Assembly (NCBI GenBank): GCA_016793165.1
Contig: JAEULA010000077.1
Coordinates: 1-53,112 of the forward strand
DNA from: Alphaproteobacteria bacterium
GTDB taxonomy: Bacteria > Pseudomonadota > Alphaproteobacteria > CACIAM-22H2
Direction: 5' to 3'
DNA: 53,112 nt
Notes under the pieces: generated by a model
What the model was told of the DNA's origin: nothing
The model's input: only the letters and a program-made list of their open reading frames with translations
Database searches by the model: none
Shown here: positions 24,067 to 32,936 of the stretch, in pieces
How the letters are laid out: every line of letters begins with the position of its first letter
Numbering within the stretch: position 1 is the first letter of the stretch
Translations under genes and position numbers: made by a program

Positions 24067-25056
24067 TCAGGCGAAATACCCCTGATGGCGGGCGACCCAC
24101 GCCGCGTAGTCGGCCGCGGCAAGTGCCGGCATGAACTCGGGGGTATAGCCCAGATCCGTCCGGATCCGGTCGATCCGCGGGGACCGGCGCGCACGGCCGG
24201 GCGGCGAGTGGTAGCGGATGTTCGCGGCCGCCGCGTCGTCGGCCACGCGCCAGGCGAATCCGGGCAGCGCCAGTGCCATCGCCTCCGCGACCAGTCGCGC
24301 GTCCCAGACGATACCGGCGGTCACGTTGTAGACGGCATGCCCGAGCCGCGGCGCATCGAGAAGCAGCACGATGGCGCGCGCGATGTCGCGGCTGTAGATC
24401 CAGTCGCGGTCGTAGCCGGCAAGCAGCCGCGCCTCGCCGGCTCCGGCCGCGAGCCGGGCGATCTGGTAGGGCGGGCTCAACGTCGCCCGCAGGCCGGTGT
24501 CGCGCTCCCACGGGCCGAACACCGCCCCGAGCCGGGCCGCGACGGCATCGAGGCCGTGCGCAGCGCGGAACCGCAGCATGAGCCGCTCGCCGAGGAGCTT
24601 GGTGAGGCCGTAGAGGCTGGTCGGCTCCGGCGCGTTGGCCTCGTCGGGCGGCGGATCGCGGAACGCCCCGTCGCCGTACACGGCGCCCGAGCTCGCATAG
24701 ACCACGCGCCGTAATCGGGCGTCGCGCGCGGCCTCGAACAGCGCCAGCGTCCCGACGACGTTGACGTCCAGCACGCGCGTCGCCTGGGTCGGCGGCGCGT
24801 CGGCCGCCGCGGTGACCGCCGCGAGATGGATCGCGCCCTCGACCCGGTGCCGGCGAAACAAGTCGGCGAGAGTCGCCGGATCGGCGATGTCGGCAGCGAC
24901 CGCGGTCAGCTCGCCGGGCAGCGTCGCGTACGTCGCCTGCGCCGGGCCGGGGATCGCGTCGTGCGACAGCGCCACGACGCGCCGCCCCTGCCGCAGCAGA
25001 TGCTCGACGACGTTCAGCCCGACAAATCCGCTGGCGCCGGTGACGACGATGGCCAT
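24067..25056 (-). CDS. NAD-dependent epimerase/dehydratase family protein (extended SDR)
   Basis: This 329-residue Rossmann-fold protein has the NAD motif TGASGFVGLNVVE (6-18), the catalytic YxxxK as Tyr149-GLT-Lys153, and the preceding 'YASSGAVYGDG' that supplies the serine. Length fits extended short-chain dehydrogenases, which epimerise, dehydrate or reduce nucleotide sugars and other hydroxy compounds. Sitting 30 bases behind an OYE reductase gene and upstream of an importer, it more likely handles a catabolic hydroxy or keto compound than a nucleotide sugar; that is inference. Confidence 0.85.
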   Translation of the reverse strand: MAIVVTGASGFVGLNVVEHLLRQGRRVVALSHDAIPGPAQATYATLPGELTAVAADIADPATLADLFRRHRVEGAIHLAAVTAAADAPPTQATRVLDVNVVGTLALFEAARDARLRRVVYASSGAVYGDGAFRDPPPDEANAPEPTSLYGLTKLLGERLMLRFRAAHGLDAVAARLGAVFGPWERDTGLRATLSPPYQIARLAAGAGEARLLAGYDRDWIYSRDIARAIVLLLDAPRLGHAVYNVTAGIVWDARLVAEAMALALPGFAWRVADDAAAANIRYHSPPGRARRSPRIDRIRTDLGYTPEFMPALAAADYAAWVARHQGYFA

Positions 25057-25086
25057 GCGTGGCGCCCTCCTGCGCGCGTCATTCCG

Positions 25087-27054
25087 TCAGAGCGCGAGCC
25101 CGAGCTCGTGGCCCTCGTACACCGCCTCGAGCGCCGTGCGCGGCGCGAGACAGTCGCCGATCGCGCGCCACGGCAGCTTCGCCGCCGTCAGCGCCTGCTG
25201 CAGGCCGGCCTCGGCCTCGTTGTACTGCGCGGCGACGACGGACGTGTACCCGCCGAGCCGCTCGAGCTCGCCGGTCGACAGGTCCTCGACCGTCAGCGTC
25301 GTCCCGTCCCAGTCGCGCACCGCGCGCAGCAGCGCGAGCTTGACCTTGAGGTCGCGCAGGCGCCTGCGATTGGCGAAGGTCGAATAGATCGTCGTGCGCC
25401 AGGAATACGCGCCGACCGGCACGAACACCGTCACCTTGCGCCCGGCCAGCGCCAGATGCTCGGCGAGACTCAGGCTGCTCCACTCGCCGATCGCGTCGAT
25501 CAGCGCGACCGTGTCGCCGCAGCGCGCCGGCTCCGCCAGCGCCTCCTCCATCGTCAGCGCGGCACGCCCGCCCGCGAACGCGGTGCGCGTCGGGCGCGAG
25601 CCGGTGGCCAGGATCGTGACGTCGGCGCCCTGGGCGCGAATCGCCGCGACGTCGGCCGCCTTGCCGGTCTCGAGGCGCACCTGATGGCGACGGCACTGGC
25701 CGAGCTGGTAGTCGATCAGCTTGAGGAAATCGGCGCGATGCGGCATCGCGCGGATCCAGCGCGTCTGGCCGCCGAGCTCGGCGTCGCGCTCCCACAGCGT
25801 CACGCGATGGCCGCGCGCCGCGGCCACCCACGCCGCCTCGAGGCCCGCGGGCCCGCCGCCGACGACGAGCACGCGACGGGGGGTCTCCGCCGGGCTCGCC
25901 TCCGCGAGCGCCATGTCGCCCTCGCGGCCGCCGCGCGGATTGACGAGGCAGGTGAGCGGCAGGTTGCGCTCCAGCATCGTCGCGCAGCCCTGATTGCAGC
26001 CGATGCAGGGGCGCTGCGTCTCCTCGCGCCCCTCCGCCGCGCGGCGCACGAGGTCGGGGTCGGCGAGATGCGCTCGCGCCAGGCCCACGAGGTCGGCGCC
26101 GCCGCCGGCGATCATCGCCTCGGCCTCGCCGACCGTGCGGAACTTGCACACGGCCATCACCGGGACCGCGTGGCCCGCGGCGCGCAGCGACTCGCGGATC
26201 GCCGTCGGCAGCGCGCGGAACGGCGTCGCGTCGATGTTCATGTCGGCCATCTGCGTCGCCAGCGAATAGCTGCCGTGATAGGCGGAATGCGACACGTTGA
26301 CGAAGTCGAGCGGCACCGCGGCCGCGATCGACGGGACGACGGCGCGCATGTCGTCGAGGCCGAGCCCGCCCTCGAGATATTCCTCGGCGCTCACCCGGAT
26401 GCCCATGCACACCGCCGGACCGACGGCCTCGCGCACCGCGCGGACGACCTCCAGCGGGAAGCGGAGCCGGTTCTCGGCCGAGCCGCCGTAGTCGTCGTCA
26501 CGCCGGTTGGAGGCCGGCGAAAGGAACTGCTGCAGCAGGTGGCCGTGGCCGACCTGGACCTCGATGCCGTCGAGGCCGGCCTCCAGCAGGTTGCGCGCCG
26601 TGCGAACGTGGCTCTCGATCACGACGTCCATGTCGGCGCGCGTCATCGCGTGGGGCATCTGCGACGTGGCGCTCCAGCGCACCGGCGACGGGCCCCACGA
26701 GACGGTGCGCTCCCACTCGCCCTCGATCTGGCGACCGAGATGGATCACCTGACCGAGCAGCTTCGCGCCCTCGGCCTGCACCGCGCGCGCGATGCGCGCG
26801 AAGGGCTCGATGCAGCGCGGGTCGTAGCCGGCGACGCCCTGCGGCCGGCCGACGGTGTTCCGTTGCACGCGGATCGACTCGAAGATCACCAGCCCGACGC
26901 CACCGCGCGCGCGCGCGCGGTGGTATTCGAGATGCCGGTCGCTCGGCAGGTGGTCGCGGCCGAAATTCGTGGTGTGGGCCGGAACGAAGATCCGGTTGCG
27001 CAGCGCGAGCCGCCCGAGCGTCACGGGGGCGAAGGCATGCGGATAGCGGGACAT
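25087..27054 (-). CDS. OYE-family NADH:flavin oxidoreductase with FAD/NAD domain (DCR type), intact Fe-S motif
   Basis: This 655-residue protein has the same plan as the ones at 8352-10322 and 47940-49943: FMN barrel, cluster linker and a FAD/NAD(P) domain opening VVGGGPAGLEAAWVAAARG. Its linker has all four cluster ligands, Cys350, Cys353, Cys357 and Cys369, in the spacing of 2,4-dienoyl-CoA reductase (CIGCNQGC, then eleven residues to the last Cys). The barrel carries 'QQFLSPASNRRDDDYGGS'. It heads the minus-strand operon with the epimerase and the NMT1-type importer. Electrons probably flow NAD(P)H-FAD-4Fe-4S-FMN to an unsaturated substrate, or the reverse in an oxidative demethylation. 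Confidence 0.9.
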   Translation of the reverse strand: MSRYPHAFAPVTLGRLALRNRIFVPAHTTNFGRDHLPSDRHLEYHRARARGGVGLVIFESIRVQRNTVGRPQGVAGYDPRCIEPFARIARAVQAEGAKLLGQVIHLGRQIEGEWERTVSWGPSPVRWSATSQMPHAMTRADMDVVIESHVRTARNLLEAGLDGIEVQVGHGHLLQQFLSPASNRRDDDYGGSAENRLRFPLEVVRAVREAVGPAVCMGIRVSAEEYLEGGLGLDDMRAVVPSIAAAVPLDFVNVSHSAYHGSYSLATQMADMNIDATPFRALPTAIRESLRAAGHAVPVMAVCKFRTVGEAEAMIAGGGADLVGLARAHLADPDLVRRAAEGREETQRPCIGCNQGCATMLERNLPLTCLVNPRGGREGDMALAEASPAETPRRVLVVGGGPAGLEAAWVAAARGHRVTLWERDAELGGQTRWIRAMPHRADFLKLIDYQLGQCRRHQVRLETGKAADVAAIRAQGADVTILATGSRPTRTAFAGGRAALTMEEALAEPARCGDTVALIDAIGEWSSLSLAEHLALAGRKVTVFVPVGAYSWRTTIYSTFANRRRLRDLKVKLALLRAVRDWDGTTLTVEDLSTGELERLGGYTSVVAAQYNEAEAGLQQALTAAKLPWRAIGDCLAPRTALEAVYEGHELGLAL

Positions 27055-27088
27055 TGCGTTGCCTCAGGCGTGGCTTGCGTCGCGGCGG

Positions 27089-27102
27089 AGTTTGCCCAAA
27101 CT
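27089..27102. promoter_or_regulatory. Perfect 14-bp palindrome in a divergent promoter region
   Basis: AGTTTG-CC-CAAACT is a perfect inverted repeat with six-base arms. It lies in the 80-base gap between the divergent OYE gene (start 27054, -) and methyltransferase gene (start 27135, +), 34-47 bases from each start. Its AT-rich arms contrast with the surroundings. The position and symmetry fit a dimeric regulator's operator that could control both genes. Confidence 0.4.
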
Positions 27103-27134
27103 ACGCCGGCCCTGCGAGCCGGAACGAGGAAACG

Positions 27135-28184
27135 ATGACGCTGTCCCATGACGATCGTGCGACGATCGACTTCGTCCTGACGCTGCGACGGCGCTGGGCC
27201 GACGTCCTCTATCCCGCGCTGCACGCCCAATACGACGCGCGCACCGCCGCCCGGGCGCCGAAGACGCGCAAGGCCGCGACGCCGATCGTGCACGGCCTGC
27301 CGTCCTATCGCTGGTTCGCGTGGATGGAGCGCGGCTCGCAGAAGATGCTGTGGCGCGCGGTTTCCGACGCCGTCGCGCACAATCCGCGCCCGCAGCCGAA
27401 GCGGCGCAACGGGCCGGCGCGGCTGGAGCTCGATCCCGATCTCGAGCTGCCCGACTGGTACACGGCCTGGGACATCCATGTGCAACCGGGAGGCGTGTGG
27501 CGCAATGACGCGGCCGCCGACGTGTACGAGCTGGGCGCAAAGCTGGTCATGCTCGGCCAGAACGACGACTACACGTTCCACCGCGCCTTCGTGGACACCG
27601 TCGTCCCCAAGAAGCGCTACAAGCGGATCGTCGATCTCGGCTGCGGCTTCGGGAAGTCGACCTGGCCGTTCAAGAAGACCTTCCCCGAGGCCGAGGTGAT
27701 CGGCGTCGATCTCGCGGCCCCCTGCCTCGCGCTCGCCGCGGAGAAGGCCAGCGACCAGGGCCTCGAGATCCGCTTCAAGCAGGCGGATTGCGCCGACACC
27801 GGGCTCGAGGCCGGCACGGCCGACGTCGTCGCCTCGACGATGCTCATCCACGAGATGCCGCGTCCGCATCTGCAGGCGACGCTGAAGGAGGCCGCGCGCC
27901 TGCTCGCCCCCGGCGGCATCGTCCGCTTCCTCGACTTCACCTACACCGGCGAGCCGTTCCGCGACGCCGTCGTCGCCGAGCACGGCGACCGCAACAACGA
28001 GCCCTTCATGCCCGGATCGATGTCCGCCGACATCGACAGGCTCTGCCGCAACGCCGGGCTCGTCGATGCGCGCTGGGTCGCCTTCGACGAGCGCGGCAAG
28101 GGCCGCCTCGACGGCCCGGCCTGGCCGACGCGCGCGGAGTGGCATTTCCCCTGGGCCGTTCTCGAGGCGAGGAAGCCGGCATGA
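27135..28184 (+). CDS. Class I SAM-dependent methyltransferase
   Basis: This 349-residue cytoplasmic protein has a Rossmann-type methyltransferase domain in its second half: motif I VDLGCGFGKST (166-176), an acidic end of strand two in 'EVIGVDLAAP', and 'DVVASTMLIHEMP' as motif IV/V. The first 160 residues are a family-specific extension rich in Trp, Arg and Lys ('RWFAWMERGSQKMLW'), which I do not recognise. The methyl acceptor is unknown. The ATG at 27135 follows GAGGAAA. The stop overlaps the next small gene (ATGA), so the two are translationally coupled. Confidence 0.85.
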   Translation: MTLSHDDRATIDFVLTLRRRWADVLYPALHAQYDARTAARAPKTRKAATPIVHGLPSYRWFAWMERGSQKMLWRAVSDAVAHNPRPQPKRRNGPARLELDPDLELPDWYTAWDIHVQPGGVWRNDAAADVYELGAKLVMLGQNDDYTFHRAFVDTVVPKKRYKRIVDLGCGFGKSTWPFKKTFPEAEVIGVDLAAPCLALAAEKASDQGLEIRFKQADCADTGLEAGTADVVASTMLIHEMPRPHLQATLKEAARLLAPGGIVRFLDFTYTGEPFRDAVVAEHGDRNNEPFMPGSMSADIDRLCRNAGLVDARWVAFDERGKGRLDGPAWPTRAEWHFPWAVLEARKPA

Positions 28185-28477
28185 GCAAGGCTCTCGACGA
28201 ATTCCGCTTCCTCGCCACCGGCGATCTCGACCGGCTCGCGGCCCTGGTGTTCGAGCTGTCGTCGCAGCTTCACGTCGAGCGCCACAAGCGCATGGCGCTG
28301 GAGAAGGCGCTGCTCGCCCGCGGCGTGCTCGCCGAGGCCGACATCGCCGGCCTCGCCGACGATCCGGCCTTCCTCGCGACCGCCCGCGACGAGGCCGACC
28401 GCAGCCTGCGCAAGATGATGCGCGTCCTGGCCGAGGACGGCGACCGCAGGACGCCGCTGCGCAACGAGGCGCTCTGA
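28181..28477 (+). CDS. Small protein of unknown function coupled to a methyltransferase
   Basis: This 98-residue, mostly helical, charged protein has no membrane segment or signal. It opens 'MSKALDEFRFLATGDLDRL' and continues with a heptad-like region around 'ELSSQLHVERHKRMALEKAL', suggesting a helical hairpin or coiled coil. It overlaps the methyltransferase gene by four bases and has codon use like its neighbours, so I regard it as real. I do not recognise the family. An accessory or regulatory subunit of the methyltransferase is a reasonable guess. Confidence 0.7.
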   Translation: MSKALDEFRFLATGDLDRLAALVFELSSQLHVERHKRMALEKALLARGVLAEADIAGLADDPAFLATARDEADRSLRKMMRVLAEDGDRRTPLRNEAL

Positions 28478-28534
28478 GCGGCCCCAGCCGCTCGCGTCGC
28501 CGCGCGAGGAGCCGGGAAACGCGCGTGCCGCCTG

Positions 28535-30094
28535 CTACTGGCAGCTCAGCTCGCGCCAGCGCTCGTGGTAGTCCGGGTACCAGGTGTATCCGCGCATGCA
28601 CACCGGCATCGGCTCGAAATGGCCCGGATAGGTGATGTAGATCCAGGTCGCGTCCTCGGCGTGCAGAGTCTGCGCGCGCGCCGCCATCGCGAGGCGCCGC
28701 GCGGGATCGATCTCGACCGCCGCATCGTCAAGCAGCTTGTCGAACTCCGCATTGTTGTAGTCGTTGCGGTTCGCGGCGCCCTTCTGGTGCGCGTCGTTGA
28801 ACATCTTGTAGATCGGGTCGAGGACGAACGGGAAATCCTTGTACGTGAACAGCGGCAGGTCGCGCTTGTTGATCGCCGAGCGCGCGCGCATGTCGGCGTC
28901 GGTGATGCGCTTGGGCGTGGCGCGGATGCCGGCGGCGCCGAGGCTGCGCTGCATCTGGATCGCGATGCCCTCCTCCCACCACTCCAGGCCGGCATATTCC
29001 AACGTGACGTCGATGCCGTTGGGGAACCCCGCCTCGGCGAGCAGCGCCTTGGCGCGCTCGGCATTGGGCTCGACCAGCGGCAGCGCCGCGAGGTGCCCCG
29101 GGATGATCGGCGGCACGATGCTGCGCGGCCGCGTGCCCAGCCCCTCGAATACGGCGGCGTTGATGCCGTCGTAGTCGGTCGCCAGCTGCATCGCGCGCCG
29201 CACGCGCACGTCGTCGAAGGGCTTGAAGCGCGTGTTCATGCGCACCGAGGCCATGGCCGTGCCCTCGGCCGAGGCGACCTTGACGCGGCGGTCCTTGCGC
29301 AGATCGGCGATCTGCTTGTGCGTGAGCTCCTCGATCCACTGCACCTGACCGGTGACGAGCAGCTGGAAGCGCGACGCCGCCGACGGGATCTCGCGATAGA
29401 CGACGCGCTTGTAGTGCGGCGCGGCGCCGAAGTAGTTGGGGTTGGCGATGAACACCGCCTGCTCGCCTGAACGGTTGCTCTCCATGTGGTAGGCGCCGAA
29501 GCCGGCGGTGTTCTGGTCGATCCACTTGAACGCCCAGGGATCGTCGGCCGTCGCGTGCTTCCTCACCTCGGTCGAGTCGTAGATCGCCGGCACGTAGTTG
29601 GTGATCGCGTGCAGGAAGATCTGGCTCGGCGCCGAGAGCGTGAACCGGACCTCGTACTTGTCGACCTTCTCCACCTTCGTGACGCCGGACACCTGCGCGA
29701 TGAACAGGCCGGTGCGCTTTTGCGCGAAGGACTTCTCCCAGCTCCAAACCACGTCGTCGGCCGTCATCTCGTTGCCGTAGGGGCTGCGCACCCCCGCGCG
29801 CAGCTTGAAGACGTAGGTCTTGCCGTCCGGCGTCACCGTCCAGCCCTCGGCGAGATGCGGCACGACGCGGGCGAAGTCGAGGCGGCCGTTGCCCTCGGCG
29901 TCGACCGCCCGCGGATAGGCCGTCAGGCCCTCGTAGACCTGCGTCACGACGTTCTGCGTCGCGGGCTTCAGCGCGTCGCCGTCGACCCCGCCCGGCGTCT
30001 TGACGGCCGCGACGATCAGCGTCTGGGCGGGCGCCGCGACGGGCACCGCAAGCGCGGCGGCGACAAGCGAGGCGACGAGCAGGCGGGACTTCAT
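28535..30094 (-). CDS. Family-5 ABC transporter substrate-binding protein (orphan)
   Basis: This 519-residue periplasmic receptor has a clear Sec signal peptide (MKSRLLVASLVAAALAVPVAAPAQ). Family features include 'LKLRAGVRSPYGNEMTADDV'-like sequence, 'RFKPFDDVRVRRAMQLATDY' and 'NAERAKALLAEAGFPNG'. The C-terminus has two Cys/Trp-rich elements ('CMRGYTWYPDYHERW'), as in some peptide-binding relatives. A GGAGGA ribosome site lies just before the ATG at 30094. It has no adjacent permease or ATPase. It diverges from an amidase operon across 93 bases, so it may deliver an amide or peptide-like compound to that enzyme. Confidence 0.9.
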   Translation of the reverse strand: MKSRLLVASLVAAALAVPVAAPAQTLIVAAVKTPGGVDGDALKPATQNVVTQVYEGLTAYPRAVDAEGNGRLDFARVVPHLAEGWTVTPDGKTYVFKLRAGVRSPYGNEMTADDVVWSWEKSFAQKRTGLFIAQVSGVTKVEKVDKYEVRFTLSAPSQIFLHAITNYVPAIYDSTEVRKHATADDPWAFKWIDQNTAGFGAYHMESNRSGEQAVFIANPNYFGAAPHYKRVVYREIPSAASRFQLLVTGQVQWIEELTHKQIADLRKDRRVKVASAEGTAMASVRMNTRFKPFDDVRVRRAMQLATDYDGINAAVFEGLGTRPRSIVPPIIPGHLAALPLVEPNAERAKALLAEAGFPNGIDVTLEYAGLEWWEEGIAIQMQRSLGAAGIRATPKRITDADMRARSAINKRDLPLFTYKDFPFVLDPIYKMFNDAHQKGAANRNDYNNAEFDKLLDDAAVEIDPARRLAMAARAQTLHAEDATWIYITYPGHFEPMPVCMRGYTWYPDYHERWRELSCQ

Positions 30095-30187
30095 GGCGGA
30101 TCCTCCGGGAGAGCTTGTGCCTCGGCACGCGGTCGCGCCTAATCTGCGGGATCGCCGCAACGCCCGCAACGCCGACACGAGGACCGC

Positions 30188-30391
30188 ATGCCCGCCGCCC
30201 CGACGCCGCTGCCGCTCGACGCCTTCCGCTTGCAGGCCGGCACGCTCGGCCTTCGCCTCGACGACGCCGAGATCGTCGAACTGCACCAGGCCTACACGCA
30301 GTTCCTCGCCCTGCTCGCGCGCGTGCACGCCCATCCCGGCGCCGCCGGCGACGACTGGCCCGAGAGCCTCCCCGAGGCGTGGGAGCGCTGA
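30188..30391 (+). CDS. AtzG-like small subunit (GatC-like) preceding an amidase
   Basis: This 67-residue acidic protein ends five bases before the amidase gene. Its sequence, with 'LPLDAFRLQAGTLGLRLDDAEIVELHQAYTQF' read in parts, matches the pattern of AtzG-like proteins (DUF4089 type). These are short GatC-like chaperone subunits that bind the AtzE-type amidase. A conserved Trp-Pro-Glu near the end ('DDWPESLPEAWER') would extend along the partner. It is short enough to be missed by automatic annotation. The context strongly supports it as a subunit of the next gene's enzyme. Confidence 0.75.
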   Translation: MPAAPTPLPLDAFRLQAGTLGLRLDDAEIVELHQAYTQFLALLARVHAHPGAAGDDWPESLPEAWER

Positions 30392-30396
30392 GCGCC

Positions 30397-31791
30397 ATGA
30401 CCCTCGATTTCCCGCCGACCCTCGCCGCCGCCGCGCGCGCCGTCGCGGCGCGCCGCACGACGCCGACCGAGCTCGTCGAGCTCTGCCTCGCTCGCATCGA
30501 GCGCCACAACCCGCACCTGCGTGCCTTCCTGCTGGTGCGCGCCGCGGACGCGCGCGCCGAGGCGCGCGCCGCCACCGACGAGATCGCGCGCGGCCTGCTT
30601 CGCGGGCCGCTGCACGGCATCCCGCTCGCGCTGAAGGACGCCATCGACACGGCGGGCGTCCGCACGACGTACGGTTCGCGAGTCTTCGCCGATCGCGTGC
30701 CCAGCGCGGACGCCGAGCTCGTCGTGCGCCTGAAGCGCGCGGGCGCGATCATCCTCGGCAAGACCGAGTGCCACGAGCTTTGCCTCGGCGGCCCGGCGAT
30801 GGACGCCTTCGCCCCGCCGGCGCGCAATCCGTGGAACAACGAGCTCTATGCCGGCGGCTCGTCCAGCGGCTCGGGCGTGGCGGTCGCCGCCGGCCTTTGC
30901 CTCGGCGCGATCGGCACCGATACCGGCGGCTCGATCCGCATCCCGGCGGCGATCAACGGCATCGCCGGCCACAAGCCGACCTACGGCCTGGTGAGCAACC
31001 ACGGCATCGTGCCGCTCGCCCAGTCGCTCGACCATCCCGGGCCGATGGCGCGCACGAGCGAGGATTGCGCGCTGCTCCTCGCCGCGATCATGGGCGCCGA
31101 TCCCAAGGATCGGGCGACGCTGGGCGTCAGCGCGCGCGAGCCGGTGCTGCCGACGGCACCACGCCTCGACGGCGTGCGCATCGGCGTGGTGCGCCATTTC
31201 TCCGACGGTCCGGATCTCGGCACGACCGAGGTCAACGACTCGCTGGATGCGGCGGTGCGCGCGCTCGTCGGCCTGGGGGCCGCGACGCGCGCGATCCGTC
31301 TGCCGGACCTCTGGGACTACACGACCTGCAACTCGGCGATCATGTCGAGCGAGGCCTTCGCCAACAACGCGGCCTGGCTGCGCGACACGCCGGAGAAGGT
31401 CAGCGGGTTCACGCGCGGCCGGATGATGCTCGGCGCCTTCGTGCGCGCCGAGGACTACATCAAGGCGCAGCGCATGCGTCGCGCGCTGATCCGCGCCACG
31501 CGCGACGCGATGGACGGCGTCGACGCCATCGTCTGCGCCGGCCAGCTCGCCCCGCCCGCGCCGGTCGTCGGCATGCAGAAGTTCTATTACCTGAAGCGCC
31601 CTCTGATCACCGCGCCCTTCAACCTCACCGGCATGCCCGCTCTCGGCGTGTGCTCGGGCTTCACCGCCGACGGCCTGCCGCTCGGGATCCAGATCGCCGC
31701 CCGCCCGCGCGACGACGCGCTCGCCCTGCGCATCGGCCATGCGTACGAGCATGCGACGCGGTGGTTCGAGCGGACCCCGAAGCTCGATTGA
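30397..31791 (+). CDS. Amidase-signature hydrolase, AtzE-like
   Basis: This 464-residue cytoplasmic enzyme cleaves a C-N bond through the Ser-cisSer-Lys triad: Lys80 in LALKDAID, Ser155 in AGGSSSGSG, and nucleophile Ser179 in GTDTGGSIRIPA. The spacing equals that of GatA-type enzymes. The substrate pocket differs from GatA, with 'CHELCLGGPAMDAF' in place of the usual glutamyl-tRNA segment. Together with the GatC-like small gene just upstream, this suggests an AtzE/AtzG pair. AtzE hydrolyses 1-carboxybiuret in cyanuric acid breakdown, but atzD and atzH are not seen, so the true substrate may differ. Confidence 0.87.
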   Translation: MTLDFPPTLAAAARAVAARRTTPTELVELCLARIERHNPHLRAFLLVRAADARAEARAATDEIARGLLRGPLHGIPLALKDAIDTAGVRTTYGSRVFADRVPSADAELVVRLKRAGAIILGKTECHELCLGGPAMDAFAPPARNPWNNELYAGGSSSGSGVAVAAGLCLGAIGTDTGGSIRIPAAINGIAGHKPTYGLVSNHGIVPLAQSLDHPGPMARTSEDCALLLAAIMGADPKDRATLGVSAREPVLPTAPRLDGVRIGVVRHFSDGPDLGTTEVNDSLDAAVRALVGLGAATRAIRLPDLWDYTTCNSAIMSSEAFANNAAWLRDTPEKVSGFTRGRMMLGAFVRAEDYIKAQRMRRALIRATRDAMDGVDAIVCAGQLAPPAPVVGMQKFYYLKRPLITAPFNLTGMPALGVCSGFTADGLPLGIQIAARPRDDALALRIGHAYEHATRWFERTPKLD

Positions 31792-31802
31792 GCCGGCACA
31801 CC

Positions 31803-31820
31803 GGTGGCGAAGGTGCCACC
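31803..31820. terminator. Small hairpin after the amidase gene
   Basis: GGTGGC and GCCACC form a perfect six-base stem around a six-base loop, starting 12 bases after the amidase stop. There is no T-tract, so it is only a weak terminator candidate or an mRNA-stabilising stem. Confidence 0.25.
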
Positions 31821-31955
31821 AGCGCAAGCACGGCGGCGACAGGGAGCCGGCGTGCGCCGACAGTGGCCTCGGCCTCGACCAGTGACGAAAGCGACCACCG
31901 GGTCTGCTACTCTGGCCGTCCGTAACCGCTCTCCTTGGTGATCGAGGTGGGGGAC

Positions 31956-32936
31956 ATGAGGCGTCGCGATCTCATCGCGCTGGCCGGTACCGCTGCGCTT
32001 GCCCGTCCAACGGACGCGGCTTCGCAGCAAGCTCGCGTGCCCGTCGTCGGCTATATCAGCGCGGCTTCCCGTGCCGAGGTGCAACGCCACCTCGTGGCCT
32101 TCGAGCGCGGCCTCGCGCGCATGGGATTCGTCGACGGGAAGACGGTCCGGATCGAGTACCGGTTCGCCGAGGCGCGCTTCGAGCTCATCCCGACGATCGC
32201 CGACGAATTCGTGCGCCGGCATGTCGACGTGATCTGCACGGCCAACAACGCCGGTGCCGTGGCGGCGAAGGCGGCGACGAGCGAGATCCCAATCGTGTTC
32301 GTGGTCGGGGTCGACCCCATCGGTCTGGGCCTCGTTTCGGAGTTCAATCGGCCCGAGGGCAACGCCACCGGCGCGGCGGTCCTGGCCAGCGAGCTCGAGC
32401 CGAAGCGGCTGGAGCTCCTGCGCGAGCTCGTTCCCGAGGGCACGCTCGTGGCGGCGCTGGTCAACCCGGAGAACCCCAACGCGCGCGATCACCGGGCGCG
32501 TCTTCCGCCGGCCGCCGTGGCCCTCGGCCTGCACCTCGACGTCATTCCGGTCCGCAACGCGGCCGACATCGATGCCGCCTTCGAGGCAATGGCGCGGCAG
32601 GGCGCCGGCGCGATGCTGGCGACCATCGACCCCTTCCTCCTGTTCCAGCGCCGCAAGCTGATCGACCTGGCTCGGCGCAGCCGCATCAGGGCGATGTATC
32701 CGCTACGCGACTTCGTCGACGACGGTGGCCTGATCAGCTACGGCAACGACCTGGCCGATGCGACCCAGCAGATGGGGATCTATGCCGGACGGATCCTGCG
32801 CGGCGTCAAGCCGGCGAGCCTGCCCGTGCAGCAGCCGACGAAATTCGAGCTGGTGGTCAATATCGGCGCGGCCAAGGCGATCGGCGCGACTATCCCGCCG
32901 GCCATTCTCGCGCGCGCCGACGAAGTGATCGAGTAG
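31956..32936 (+). CDS. TrpX-like ABC transporter substrate-binding protein (ABC_sub_bind type), first of a tandem pair
   Basis: This 326-residue exported protein begins MRRRDLIALAGTAALA, a Tat-like or Sec signal. It then has the fold of the TrpX/YtxB-like receptors: 'RVPVVGYISAASRAEVQ', 'IEYRFAEARFELIPTIADEFVRRHVDVI' (in parts), 'IVFVVGVDPIGLGLV' and the terminal 'IPPAILARADEVIE'. These receptors bind amino acids or unknown organics, and in alphaproteobacteria many copies lack a transporter. The start at 31956 follows GAGGTGGGGG; an upstream TTG is less likely. No permease lies nearby. A homologue follows 305 bases downstream. Confidence 0.85.
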   Translation: MRRRDLIALAGTAALARPTDAASQQARVPVVGYISAASRAEVQRHLVAFERGLARMGFVDGKTVRIEYRFAEARFELIPTIADEFVRRHVDVICTANNAGAVAAKAATSEIPIVFVVGVDPIGLGLVSEFNRPEGNATGAAVLASELEPKRLELLRELVPEGTLVAALVNPENPNARDHRARLPPAAVALGLHLDVIPVRNAADIDAAFEAMARQGAGAMLATIDPFLLFQRRKLIDLARRSRIRAMYPLRDFVDDGGLISYGNDLADATQQMGIYAGRILRGVKPASLPVQQPTKFELVVNIGAAKAIGATIPPAILARADEVIE

